This document shows positions 26,460 through 34,767 of a stretch of 64,000 nucleotides of DNA, piece by piece; position 1 is the first letter of the stretch; each line of letters begins with the position of its first letter. The stretch is from an uncultured Peptostreptococcaceae bacterium (GTDB lineage: Bacteria; Bacillota; Clostridia; Peptostreptococcales; Anaerovoracaceae): assembly GCA_905235115.1 (NCBI GenBank), contig CAJOKT010000010.1, forward strand, positions 18,372 to 82,371. Direction: 5' to 3'. The position numbers were made by a program, and so were the translations under genes. The notes under the pieces are model-generated. The model saw nothing but the letters and a program-made list of their open reading frames with translations. It did no database searches and was not told the origin of the DNA.

Positions 26460-27314
26460 ATGGAAAAAGCTGAGATAATAGAAGAACTCAGAAAGTATCG
26501 TTACGCTCACAGGGGGCTTTTCACAAAGCCCACCTGTCCTGAGAATTCGCTCATGGCTTTCGGGAAGGCCGCTGAACTTGGGTTTGGCATTGAGTTTGAT
26601 GTTCATCTCACCTGCGATGAAAAACTTGCTGTCATCCACGATTCCGGCCTGAAGAGGGTGACCACAGTCAGGGCTGATCACAAGCCGGTGACACCGGCCA
26701 CCGCCTCCATACCCACCGAGACAGATGTGGGATGTTCGGGAATCATCGAATACATGACTCTGGCGGAGGCAAAGGCATTTAACCTTGAAGAGTCCCGGGA
26801 GCACATCCCGGAGTTCAGAGAGGTGCTCGACCTGATCGGCGGAAGAGTTCCGATGATCATTGAGCTCAAGCCCAGAGACGGAAACCATGAGGAGCTGACG
26901 GATGCTGTGGTCAGGGCTCTTCATGGCTACGAGGGGCTTTACTGCATAGAGAGCTTCAATTCCTTCGCGGTGCTCTGTCTTAAGAACAAATATCCCCACA
27001 TCGTCAGGGGACAGCTGGCTTCAGACCTGAAGCGGGATGCCTCCCTCATGATGCCCAACGACCCAAGAGAGCACTTCAAGACCAACACCGGCACTTCTCT
27101 CATGGTGAGGGACATGATGATGAACCCTCTGACGAAGCCGGATTTCGCCGCCTACAACATTCTGGACAGGCAGAACAAGGTGTTCAGAAGATACGGCGGC
27201 ATGAAGGTCATATGGACAGTGAAGGATCCGCTGGACCTGGAGATCTGTGAGAAGTCCGGGGCAACCTGCATTTTTGAAGGATTCGTTCCGGATGGGGCGT
27301 TCAGGGCGGATTAA
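26460..27314 (+). CDS. Glycerophosphodiester phosphodiesterase family protein
   Basis: A 284-residue TIM-barrel enzyme with the GDPD set: AHRGLFTKPTCPENSLMAF (catalytic His), GIEFDVHLTCD (metal-binding Glu/Asp), LAVIHDSGLKRVT (second His) and MIIELKPRDGNHEEL. No signal peptide, so it works inside the cell on glycerophosphodiesters taken up or released from lipids. Its start comes 14 bases after the MFS stop, right behind a CGCAAAAAA motif, with AAAGGA as weak ribosome site. Confidence 0.92.
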   Translation: MEKAEIIEELRKYRYAHRGLFTKPTCPENSLMAFGKAAELGFGIEFDVHLTCDEKLAVIHDSGLKRVTTVRADHKPVTPATASIPTETDVGCSGIIEYMTLAEAKAFNLEESREHIPEFREVLDLIGGRVPMIIELKPRDGNHEELTDAVVRALHGYEGLYCIESFNSFAVLCLKNKYPHIVRGQLASDLKRDASLMMPNDPREHFKTNTGTSLMVRDMMMNPLTKPDFAAYNILDRQNKVFRRYGGMKVIWTVKDPLDLEICEKSGATCIFEGFVPDGAFRAD

Positions 27315-28205
27315 ATGGGAAGACTTAAGTTATTCATCCTGCTGATACCCATGTCGCTGACCTGGGGACTGTCGTTTCTGGCCACATCGATGACGGTCAA
27401 AGCGGTGGATCCGGTGCCGCTTCTCGCCATGAGGTGGGGGACGGCAGGGCTCTTGTGCCTTTTGCTGATCATATTCGGCGTCATCAGGATAGATATTAGA
27501 AAGCCTGCATTCAAATGGATGGTCTTTACGGGGATACTGGAACCCTGCGCGTATTTTTTGTTCGAGACCAACGGTGTGGCCCTTTCGACCACTTCTGTTT
27601 CGGCCATCATGATCGCGCTTATCCCATGTATGACCATGATCATCGGGGCAGTGTTCTTTCACAAAAAAATAGGCAGAAAAGTGGCGTTGGGCATCGCTCT
27701 GGCTCTTGCGGGCGTGGTGCTCAGCACAGCTCTCGGCCAGGGAAACGGAGGAGGCGGCAGCCCTGAGGGCATAGTATTCCTGTTCCTGGCCATAGTCATA
27801 GGCGGCCTCTACGGTCATACGTCTCAGAAGGTGACCGCGAGTTACACGCCCATGGAGCTCACATGCTGGATGGCCATTACGGGAGCAGTATTCTTCAACG
27901 CACTGAACTTCGCAATGGGCTACGGGTTCAGCGGCTACAGAACGGCGCTTTCGGACATGCACGTCCTGGGAGGCGTGCTGTTCCTGGGAGTGGGTTGTTC
28001 CTTCGTGTGCTACGTGATACTTAACTACATCCTCTCCAAGATGGATGCTGCGGGGGCCAACAACATATCAGCCAGCGCGACGACCATGGTGGGCGTGATA
28101 TCCGGCATAGTCATCGCGGGGGACCCCTGGGGGTGGTATACCATAGCGGGACTTATCCTCACGGTGGCCGGAGTTTGGATCACCTCAAAGGAGGCGGAAG
28201 GATGA
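27315..28205 (+). CDS. EamA/DMT-superfamily transporter
   Basis: A 296-residue membrane protein with about ten helices in two EamA repeats (first starting MSLTWGLSFLATSMTVKAVDPVPL, second at about residue 150). The family moves metabolites such as amino acids or drugs; the substrate is not readable. It starts directly after the stop of the GDPD gene and overlaps the next gene by 4 bases, so the three are co-translated. Confidence 0.88.
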   Translation: MGRLKLFILLIPMSLTWGLSFLATSMTVKAVDPVPLLAMRWGTAGLLCLLLIIFGVIRIDIRKPAFKWMVFTGILEPCAYFLFETNGVALSTTSVSAIMIALIPCMTMIIGAVFFHKKIGRKVALGIALALAGVVLSTALGQGNGGGGSPEGIVFLFLAIVIGGLYGHTSQKVTASYTPMELTCWMAITGAVFFNALNFAMGYGFSGYRTALSDMHVLGGVLFLGVGCSFVCYVILNYILSKMDAAGANNISASATTMVGVISGIVIAGDPWGWYTIAGLILTVAGVWITSKEAEG

Positions 28206-29071
28206 TAATCCAGACGGGACAGCGCACTGACATCCCCGCATTCTACTCTGAATGGCTGGTGAACAGGCTTAAGGAGGGCTTCGACATGGTGAGGAATCCC
28301 TTCGATCCCGGTTCGGTGACCAAATATTCCCTGGACCCATCGGTGGTGGACGTCATGGGCTTCTGCACCAAGGACCCGTCGCCCTTGCTCCAGAAAATGG
28401 ATGCTCTCAGGAGCTACAAGACATACTGGCACGTGACCATCACTCCCTACGGAAGGGATATCGAGCCCAACGTTCCCGGAAAGGACGAAGTGATAAGGTC
28501 ATTCAGGACCCTGTCGGACATGGTGGGACCGGAAAGGATCGCCTGGAGGTACGACCCGATCCTTCTGAACGATACATACGACGCCGGGACTCACATCAGG
28601 GAGTTCACCCGGATGGCGGAGGCGCTGGAAGGCTATACCAGGGTCTGCATTATAAGTTTCCTGGACATGTACGACAAAGTCAGGGAGAATTTCCCGGAGG
28701 CAAGGACGGTCCCGAGGGAAGTCAGGATCGAACTGGGGAAGGCCATGACAGAGACAGCAGGGGAGAAAGGCATGATCCTTAGACCCTGCGCGGAGGGAAA
28801 TGAACTTGCCCCATACGGGGCGGACTGCCGGGGATGTATGACAAAAGAGATCTGGCAGCAGGCAGCCGGCACGAAACTGAGGTTCCCTGCAAGGAAGAAC
28901 ATGCGGGAAGGCTGTCATTGTTTCCTTTCGGGAGATATCGGGCAGTACGATACCTGCGGACATATGTGCAGGTACTGCTATGCTAACGCCAGCCGGGAGA
29001 GGGTACTTAGAAACATATCCGGATTCACCGCTCCTTGTGGGACACGTCAGGCCAAAAGACAGGATCCATGA
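28202..29071 (+). CDS. DUF1848 family protein, frameshifted at its C-terminus
   Basis: A 289-residue reading frame (start 28202, after GGAGG, overlapping the EamA gene). It has the family pattern TGQRTDIPAFYSEW, FVRNP-like MVRNPFDP, and near the end the cysteine-rich motif GDIGQYDTCGHMCRYCYAN, which recalls an Fe-S or radical-SAM-like cluster site. After LRNI the frame is lost; the expected end DSPLLVG, then SWADRQLSMF, is present in another frame up to 29117, so two bases appear to be missing at about 29013-29020. The function of DUF1848 is not established. Confidence 0.82.
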   Translation: MIIQTGQRTDIPAFYSEWLVNRLKEGFDMVRNPFDPGSVTKYSLDPSVVDVMGFCTKDPSPLLQKMDALRSYKTYWHVTITPYGRDIEPNVPGKDEVIRSFRTLSDMVGPERIAWRYDPILLNDTYDAGTHIREFTRMAEALEGYTRVCIISFLDMYDKVRENFPEARTVPREVRIELGKAMTETAGEKGMILRPCAEGNELAPYGADCRGCMTKEIWQQAAGTKLRFPARKNMREGCHCFLSGDIGQYDTCGHMCRYCYANASRERVLRNISGFTAPCGTRQAKRQDP

Positions 29072-29187
29072 GGCGCCCGCGGTGAGCTGGGCTGACAGGC
29101 AGCTCAGCATGTTCTGAATACAAAACAGTCAGTCAGTACCGTCCGGGATCAAGGGCGGTCATGGATTATTAATTAAAAGGAGGAAGC

Positions 29188-30408
29188 ATGGGAAGAGGAA
29201 TCTACAACTATTCTGAGATCGGCAAGCTGAACAAAGCCCTTCTCCACAGACCCGGGGCTGAGCTTGAGGCGCTCACGCCGGATACCCTTAAAAAGATGCT
29301 GTTCGAGGACATACCGTTTCTAAAGGTATCCAAGAGGGAACACGATGATTTTGCGAAACTTTTGAAGGACAACGGGGTACAGGTGATGTACTACGCGGAC
29401 GAGGCTGCCAAGGCCTTGAGCGATCCCGGGGTCCGCAGGGAGTTCTTTAACGATCTCTTTGATCTTTCCAAGATCACATCACAGGGAATGAGAGAGGCTC
29501 TTGAAGAGTATCTCATGGCCATGGAGCCCAAGGACATGGTGGAAAAGGTGATCTCCGGCATCAAAAGAGCCGAGATAAGCACGGGCAAGGTCACGTCTCT
29601 CATGGATCTCATCGAGGGAGAGGACAATTACATTTCCGAGCCCATGCCGAACCTTTACATGACCAGGGACCCCGGTGCCTGCGTAGGCGAGGGGATCAAC
29701 ATCCATCATATGCACTTTGAGGCCAGGCACCGTGAGGCGCTGATACTCAAGTACATCTATAAGTACAGTCCGGACTTCGCAAAAGACGGAGACCAGATCT
29801 GGTATGACCTGTCCGACAGCTTCTCCATCGAGGGAGGCGACGTGATGGTGCTCTCCAGGGACGTGGTAGCCGTAGGCATATCCATGAGGACCACCATACT
29901 GGGTGCGGAGAACTTCGCCAGAAATCTTTTGCTCAGATCCGGCTTCAAGAAGGTCCTTGCCATAGACCTGCCAAAGTACGGAGTTTTCAGCCACCTGGAT
30001 ACGGTGTTCACAATGGTGGACTATGACAAGTTCACCATAGATCCGATGATAGAGGGACCGCTGCCTGCCTATGAGATGACCCTTTCCGGAAAGGGCGAGC
30101 TCCAGTTCAGAGACATGAAGGACAGCCTGAACAAAATACTGGCAAAGGAACTGAAACTTCCCGCGGTGGACATGATAAGATGCGGCGGGTCCGACGTCCT
30201 GGTGTCACAGAGAGAGCAGTGGAACGACGCGTCCAACACTCTGGCCATTGCGCCGGGAGTGGTGGTCACCATCGACAGGAACTATGTGACCAACGAGCTT
30301 CTCGCCAGGCACGGGCTTGACGTGAAGACCATCTCGCTTTCGGAACTTTCCAGAGGAAGAGGCGGTCCGAGGTGCATGGTATGCCCCGTTGACAGGGATG
30401 ATATCTGA
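29188..30408 (+). CDS. arcA: Arginine deiminase
   Basis: A 406-residue guanidino-modifying enzyme converting arginine to citrulline and ammonia. Conserved parts: LLHRPGAELEALTPD, MPNLYMTRDPGACVG, EGGDVMVLS, FSHLDTVFTMVD with the catalytic His, and the nucleophile Cys396 in GGPRCMVCP. AGGAGG precedes the ATG. The usual partners arcB, arcC and arcD are not adjacent, so in this genome the ATP-forming part of the pathway must be encoded elsewhere or the enzyme serves another purpose. Confidence 0.96.
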   Translation: MGRGIYNYSEIGKLNKALLHRPGAELEALTPDTLKKMLFEDIPFLKVSKREHDDFAKLLKDNGVQVMYYADEAAKALSDPGVRREFFNDLFDLSKITSQGMREALEEYLMAMEPKDMVEKVISGIKRAEISTGKVTSLMDLIEGEDNYISEPMPNLYMTRDPGACVGEGINIHHMHFEARHREALILKYIYKYSPDFAKDGDQIWYDLSDSFSIEGGDVMVLSRDVVAVGISMRTTILGAENFARNLLLRSGFKKVLAIDLPKYGVFSHLDTVFTMVDYDKFTIDPMIEGPLPAYEMTLSGKGELQFRDMKDSLNKILAKELKLPAVDMIRCGGSDVLVSQREQWNDASNTLAIAPGVVVTIDRNYVTNELLARHGLDVKTISLSELSRGRGGPRCMVCPVDRDDI

Positions 30409-30479
30409 TGAGTAATCAAAAGGAAGCATATGCCCCGACAGGCGGCACAGATCCTGCCCCAGGTAAGATCATTCCATAA
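30408..30479 (+). CDS. 23-codon ORF coupled to arcA
   Basis: An ATG overlapping the arcA stop (TGATG) opens a 23-codon frame, MSNQKEAYAPTGGT and on to ...GKIIP, ending TAA before the terminator. The overlap is the type used for translational coupling elsewhere in this window. It has no recognisable domain, is rich in Gly and Pro, and may be chance. Confidence 0.22.
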   Translation: MSNQKEAYAPTGGTDPAPGKIIP

Positions 30480-30490
30480 TAGATGACGAT

Positions 30491-30532
30491 CCTCCTGAGG
30501 AACCCGGAAGGAACCTCAGGGGGTTTTGTTTT
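30491..30532 (+). terminator. arcA terminator
   Basis: CCTCCTGAGG (30491-30500) pairs with CCTCAGGGGG (30514-30523, one wobble), followed by TTTTGTTTTG. Confidence 0.85.
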
Positions 30533-30549
30533 GCCAAAAAACGGTAAAA

Positions 30550-30618
30550 AGTGGCTGATATACCCAAAAAAGTGGGGGAAAAGGCTTGCAAAGTGGTGCC
30601 GAGTGGTGTATAGTGGTG
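30550..30618 (+). promoter_or_regulatory. dcw cluster promoter with five phased AGTGG boxes (putative MraZ operator)
   Basis: TTGCAA (30586-30591), a 17-bp spacer and TATAGT (30609-30614) form a good promoter about 105 bases before mraZ. AGTGG occurs at 30550, 30571, 30592, 30602 and 30612; the spacings 21, 21, 10 and 10 place all on one face of the helix, and the last three are identical AGTGGTG units covering spacer and -10. MraZ proteins are known to bind short direct repeats (TGGG- or AAAGTG-type) in their own promoter, so autorepression is the natural reading. Confidence 0.8.
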
Positions 30619-30723
30619 TCAAGATGTTCTCTGGAATAGGGTCTTTACGCCCCAAAATCCGGAAAACGTCTCCTAATCAACCACATCTGTTAGCTTAGAG
30701 GCAGCCGAGCCGGGAGAACAGAA

Positions 30724-31155
30724 ATGTTCATGGGAACGATCTACAATTCCATAGATGATAAGAACAGGATGATCGTTCCGTCCAGGTTCAGAAATGAGCT
30801 GGGCAGAAGCTGCGTCCTCACCAGAGGCCTTGACAGATGCCTCTACATCTACACGATGGAGGACTGGCAGAAACAGATGGAAAAGATCGATAGGCTTCCG
30901 GAATCGGATCCTAAAGTCAGAGCGTTCATAAGGCACTATTTAGGCAATGCAGCCGAGTGCGAATTCGACAAACAAGGCAGAATAGTCATCCCCCAAGAAT
31001 TAAAGTCGTATGCCGGAGTCGGAAAAGAACTTGTGACCATAGGAGCCAGAAGTAAGATCGAAGTCTGGGCCAGAGAAGTCTGGGAGGATCCTTCGAATGA
31101 CAGTAAGATGGAGACCGCGGACTTCGGAGAAGCACTCAGGGAGTATGGCTTCTGA
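30724..31155 (+). CDS. mraZ: Transcriptional regulator MraZ
   Basis: A 143-residue protein with two AbrB-like SpoVT/MraZ repeats: [18 protein letters not shown] (about residues 9-26) and [18 protein letters not shown] (about 80-97). MraZ forms rings and binds direct repeats at the start of the dcw cluster to repress it. It is the first gene of the cluster, with a second possible ATG two codons in, and the phased repeats in its promoter are its likely target. Confidence 0.97.
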   Translation: MFMGTIYNSIDDKNRMIVPSRFRNELGRSCVLTRGLDRCLYIYTMEDWQKQMEKIDRLPESDPKVRAFIRHYLGNAAECEFDKQGRIVIPQELKSYAGVGKELVTIGARSKIEVWAREVWEDPSNDSKMETADFGEALREYGF

Positions 31156-31166
31156 GGAGGTATCCA

Positions 31167-32114
31167 ATGGAGTTCAGACACGCCTCAGTACTTTTCAATG
31201 AAGTAATGGACGGACTTGATCCAAAGCCGGACGGGATTTATTTAGACGGCACATTGGGCGGCGGAGGCCACTCCAATGGAATCTGCAGCAAATTGGGAGA
31301 GAACGGACTCTTGATCGGGATAGACCGCGATAATGATGCACTGAAAGCGGCCCGCGAGAGGCTCTCCCAATGGCAGTGCCGAAAGGAATATGTTCACGCC
31401 AAATTTTCGGAAGTAAAAAGCGTTCTTGCAGGGCTTGGCATAGACAGCATAGACGGAGCCCTGCTGGACCTGGGAGTAAGCTCTTTTCAGCTTGACAACC
31501 CTGACAGAGGTTTCAGCTATATGAGGGATGCTCCCCTGGACATGAGAATGGACCAGACAGCTAAGTTCACTGCCTACGACGTGGTGAATGACTATACAAA
31601 GGAGCAGCTCACCGACGTGATCCGGACCTACGGAGAGGAGAGGTGGGCGTCAAGGATCTCCGAATTCATTGTGAAAGAAAGGCGGCGCAAGCCCCTTGAA
31701 ACGACCACAGAACTTGTGGACGTCATTAAAGCCGCGATCCCCGCGTCGGCGAGACGCGAAGGACCGCATCCGGCCAAGAGAACGTTCCAGGCCATAAGGA
31801 TCGAGGTGAACGATGAGCTTACGGAGCTCAGAAACGCCGTGGACGATTACCTGGACGTCCTGAAGCCGGGAGGAAGGCTGGCGATCATAACCTTCCACAG
31901 CCTGGAAGACAGGATCGTCAAGGAAGCCTTCAGGACCCGATATGATCCCTGCATCTGTCCGCCCGGACTTCCGGTATGCGTTTGCGGCAGAGTAGGAGAT
32001 ATCGAGAGACCGGGCAAGCCCATAGTGCCCGGAGAGGAAGAGTTGGAAGAGAATCCCAGATCCAGAAGCGCCAAGCTTCGCATAGCGGTCAGGAAACAGA
32101 TCCCGGGTGTATGA
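31167..32114 (+). CDS. rsmH: 16S rRNA (cytosine-1402-N4)-methyltransferase
   Basis: A 315-residue SAM-dependent methyltransferase (formerly MraW). The SAM-binding region [49 protein letters not shown] and the C-terminal [12 protein letters not shown] are all intact. It methylates C1402 in the decoding centre. It starts 12 bases after mraZ behind GAGGAGG, the standard position in the dcw cluster. Confidence 0.97.
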   Translation: MEFRHASVLFNEVMDGLDPKPDGIYLDGTLGGGGHSNGICSKLGENGLLIGIDRDNDALKAARERLSQWQCRKEYVHAKFSEVKSVLAGLGIDSIDGALLDLGVSSFQLDNPDRGFSYMRDAPLDMRMDQTAKFTAYDVVNDYTKEQLTDVIRTYGEERWASRISEFIVKERRRKPLETTTELVDVIKAAIPASARREGPHPAKRTFQAIRIEVNDELTELRNAVDDYLDVLKPGGRLAIITFHSLEDRIVKEAFRTRYDPCICPPGLPVCVCGRVGDIERPGKPIVPGEEELEENPRSRSAKLRIAVRKQIPGV

Positions 32115-32147
32115 GGCACCGGGAGATCAGAAGATATTGGAGATAAA

Positions 32148-32699
32148 ATGGCACCCAGTTCGTATGCCCAGGAATACCTGGACAGCCTTGCAAAAAAGGG
32201 AAAGACCCTGACAAATATGTCTGCGGTCTCCGGTTCACAGGCTCTTGCTCTGGAGGAACCGGAGCCTGCTGAAGTTCCTGCGGTCGTCCCTTCCAGGTCA
32301 GCTGTAAGGAAGCAGGAGAGACAGCTCAGGAGAAGACTTGAGGCAGTGCCTCAGGCTGGGCAGCGGTTCATGACCGCGCCTGTCATGGCACGCTCTGCTT
32401 TTCTGGTGTTCTTCATCAGCACGCTTCTGATACTGTCCGTATGGATGGGGGCTCAGGCCACTGCCATTCAATACAGGATCAATACCATCACAAAGCAGAA
32501 TATCCAGCTTGAGGATGATATCGCCAATCTTGAGATCCAGATCGAAGGGGCGGTAAGTTTCGAGACCATCGAAAAATACGCCATCGACGATCTGAAGATG
32601 GCATATCCGAAGGAAAGTCAGTGCGTCTACATCGAGGATGGGATGGAGGTAACTCCCGGACTCGCCGGCACGATAAGGAGCAAAGTTTACGGTAATTAA
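32148..32699 (+). CDS. ftsL: FtsL-like cell division protein
   Basis: A 183-residue bitopic membrane protein: a long basic cytoplasmic N-terminus (about 1-80, ending RKQERQLRRRLE), one membrane helix (about 85-103) and an external coiled coil ITKQNIQLEDDIANLEIQIE. Shape and place between rsmH and the penicillin-binding protein identify it as FtsL/septum formation initiator, a partner of DivIC/FtsQ in the divisome. The sequence itself is poorly conserved, as in the family. Confidence 0.85.
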   Translation: MAPSSYAQEYLDSLAKKGKTLTNMSAVSGSQALALEEPEPAEVPAVVPSRSAVRKQERQLRRRLEAVPQAGQRFMTAPVMARSAFLVFFISTLLILSVWMGAQATAIQYRINTITKQNIQLEDDIANLEIQIEGAVSFETIEKYAIDDLKMAYPKESQCVYIEDGMEVTPGLAGTIRSKVYGN

Positions 32700-32721
32700 C
32701 AGGGGTAGTTTATATATGAGC

Positions 32722-32746
32722 AGCCGGACGAAAGTTCGGCTCATTT
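32722..32746 (+). terminator. GAAA-tetraloop hairpin between ftsL and the PBP gene
   Basis: AGCCGGAC pairs with GTTCGGCT (one wobble) around a GAAA loop, followed by CATTTTA. It is a weak terminator at best and may attenuate or stabilise the transcript ahead of the PBP gene. Confidence 0.4.
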
Positions 32747-32761
32747 TACTAAAAGGCGAAA

Positions 32762-34762
32762 ATGAAAGATATACGTCCGGGAAAAATGAATAAGTCAAGG
32801 ATAGTCATGGGATTTGCGATAATCGCCATTCTTTTCCTCGCTCTGACGCTGAGGCTGTCAAAGGTCATGATCATCGATGCGGACGAACTTTCGAGAATGG
32901 CTGTGTCTCAGCAGACCAGGGATACCACCATCGCAGCCAAAAGAGGCGTGATCTACGACAGAAACGGCAAGGAACTGGCCACCTCCAAGATCTGCTTTAC
33001 GCTGTACGGCTTTCCTCAGACATTCAGGGGTGAAGACGAGGATGAAAAGGTCGACCGCAACATAGAAGATCTCATGGATGCCATCGAACTTACCGGAGAA
33101 GAGGAGAGGACCGCCTTCTACGACAAGATGAAGAACGGCACATCCATCGTGACTCTTGCCAAGTATCTCACAAAAGAGCAGGCCCAGGCCATAAGGGCTC
33201 TTAAACTGAAAGGACTGGATATCGCGGAGTCTACCATGAGATATTATCCTCTGGGGAACTTCGCGTCACAGGTCCTGGGCTCAGTCAACGATGACGGTGA
33301 GGGCCGGACAGGGCTGGAACTTGAGTATGACGATCTTCTTTCAGGCGTCAACGGCCGCTGGGTCACAAACACGGACGTTTCCGGAAACGAACTGGTCGAA
33401 GGCACGGATAAACTCTATGAGGCCATGGACGGTCTGAATGTGGTGACGACTATTGACGAAGCCATTCAGTACTACTGCCAGAAGGAAGCGGAAGCAGCCT
33501 ACAACAAATGGAAAGCCAAGAAGGTGGAAGTGCTGGCCATGGACCCCAAGACGGGAGAGATCCTGGCTTCCGTTGTATGGCCGGGGTTCGACCCCAACGA
33601 CCCGTTCACTCCCCAGGACATGAACGAGGATCAGGCCAAGGCCTACGCTGAGATGACCGAGGACGAGAAGCTGGCATATCTTTACCAGACCTGGAGGAAT
33701 CCAGTCATATCTGATACCTACGAACCAGGCTCCACATTCAAGCTCATAACCGCGTCCGCAGGACTGGATTCAGGCGTCATAGGCATGAACGACACATTCT
33801 ACTGTGACGGAGACTTCGACGTTGCGGACTATACTCTGAACTGCTGGTACCTGGCAGGTCACGGAACGCAGAATATCACTCAGGCCATAGGCAATTCCTG
33901 CAACCCGGCCCTTGCTGAGGTAGGAAGACGCATGGGAGCCCAGAGATTCAAGAATTATATCCAGTGCTTCGGATTCGGTTCAGGCACCGGAGTTGACTAT
34001 CCGGGAGAAGCTACGGGTCTCATTCAGTCCACCATAGGTCCTGTGGAGCTGGCGAACATGAGCTTCGGACAGGGCATCGCCATCACACCCGTGCAGCTGG
34101 TGTCCGCCATCAGCGCCATCGGAAACGGCGGCAATCTTCTTTTGCCCCACTATGTGAAGGCCCTGGTAAACGATGACGGCGAGGTGGTGCAGGAGTTCGG
34201 CACGACCGTTGTGAGACAGGTGATCTCCAAGGAGACGTCAGATCTCATGAAAGGGATCATGGAGTACGAGGTGGCGGAGTCCGGCGGAAATACCGCCAGG
34301 ATCCCCGGATACCGCATCGGAGGCAAGACCGGTACGGCTGAAAAAGCCGAGAACGGCGCCTATTCCAAGACAGACTACTACAGTTCATTCATCTGCATGG
34401 CCCCCATAGACGACCCGCAGATCACACTTCTGGTGGTGGTGGATTCTCCCAGGGGACAGATCTACGGATCGGTGGTAGCGGCTCCTGCAGCAAAAAATAT
34501 ACTTACGAACGTTTTGAGATACATGGGAATAAGCCCCTCTGAGGAAACGGAAGCGAGCTCGCAGACCGCCGCGCAGGTGACTGTGCCTGATCTGTCGGGC
34601 AAGACCTACGCAAACGCTGCCGCAGTCCTGACGGATCTGGGACTCACCATAACCAGGCCCTCGAGTGCGGAAGGAAACGATGACTGGATCATCGTGGACC
34701 AGTATCCAAAGGCAGGCACCAGCGTTGCCAAGGGCACCATGGTATACGTATACAAGGAGTGA
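32762..34762 (+). CDS. Class B penicillin-binding protein with PASTA domain (FtsI/SpoVD type)
   Basis: A 666-residue transpeptidase. N-terminal membrane anchor (about 15-33), dimerisation domain starting AAKRGVIYDRNGKELATS, transpeptidase domain with the active serine in PGSTFKLI, the second motif SCN in GNSCNPAL and KTG in GGKTGTAEKAE, and a C-terminal PASTA domain (VPDLSGKTYANAAAVLTDLGL). It cross-links septal peptidoglycan together with FtsW. Only one such gene is present here, where spore-forming clostridia often have a second, SpoVD. An in-frame ATG at 32786 is an alternative start. Confidence 0.93.
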   Translation: MKDIRPGKMNKSRIVMGFAIIAILFLALTLRLSKVMIIDADELSRMAVSQQTRDTTIAAKRGVIYDRNGKELATSKICFTLYGFPQTFRGEDEDEKVDRNIEDLMDAIELTGEEERTAFYDKMKNGTSIVTLAKYLTKEQAQAIRALKLKGLDIAESTMRYYPLGNFASQVLGSVNDDGEGRTGLELEYDDLLSGVNGRWVTNTDVSGNELVEGTDKLYEAMDGLNVVTTIDEAIQYYCQKEAEAAYNKWKAKKVEVLAMDPKTGEILASVVWPGFDPNDPFTPQDMNEDQAKAYAEMTEDEKLAYLYQTWRNPVISDTYEPGSTFKLITASAGLDSGVIGMNDTFYCDGDFDVADYTLNCWYLAGHGTQNITQAIGNSCNPALAEVGRRMGAQRFKNYIQCFGFGSGTGVDYPGEATGLIQSTIGPVELANMSFGQGIAITPVQLVSAISAIGNGGNLLLPHYVKALVNDDGEVVQEFGTTVVRQVISKETSDLMKGIMEYEVAESGGNTARIPGYRIGGKTGTAEKAENGAYSKTDYYSSFICMAPIDDPQITLLVVVDSPRGQIYGSVVAAPAAKNILTNVLRYMGISPSEETEASSQTAAQVTVPDLSGKTYANAAAVLTDLGLTITRPSSAEGNDDWIIVDQYPKAGTSVAKGTMVYVYKE

Positions 34763-34767
34763 CAGCC

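Noticed and set aside
29128..29160. Short AGTC tandem repeat and an imperfect hairpin before arcA
   Set aside because: Three AGTC-like units and a wobble stem without T tract are too short to interpret.
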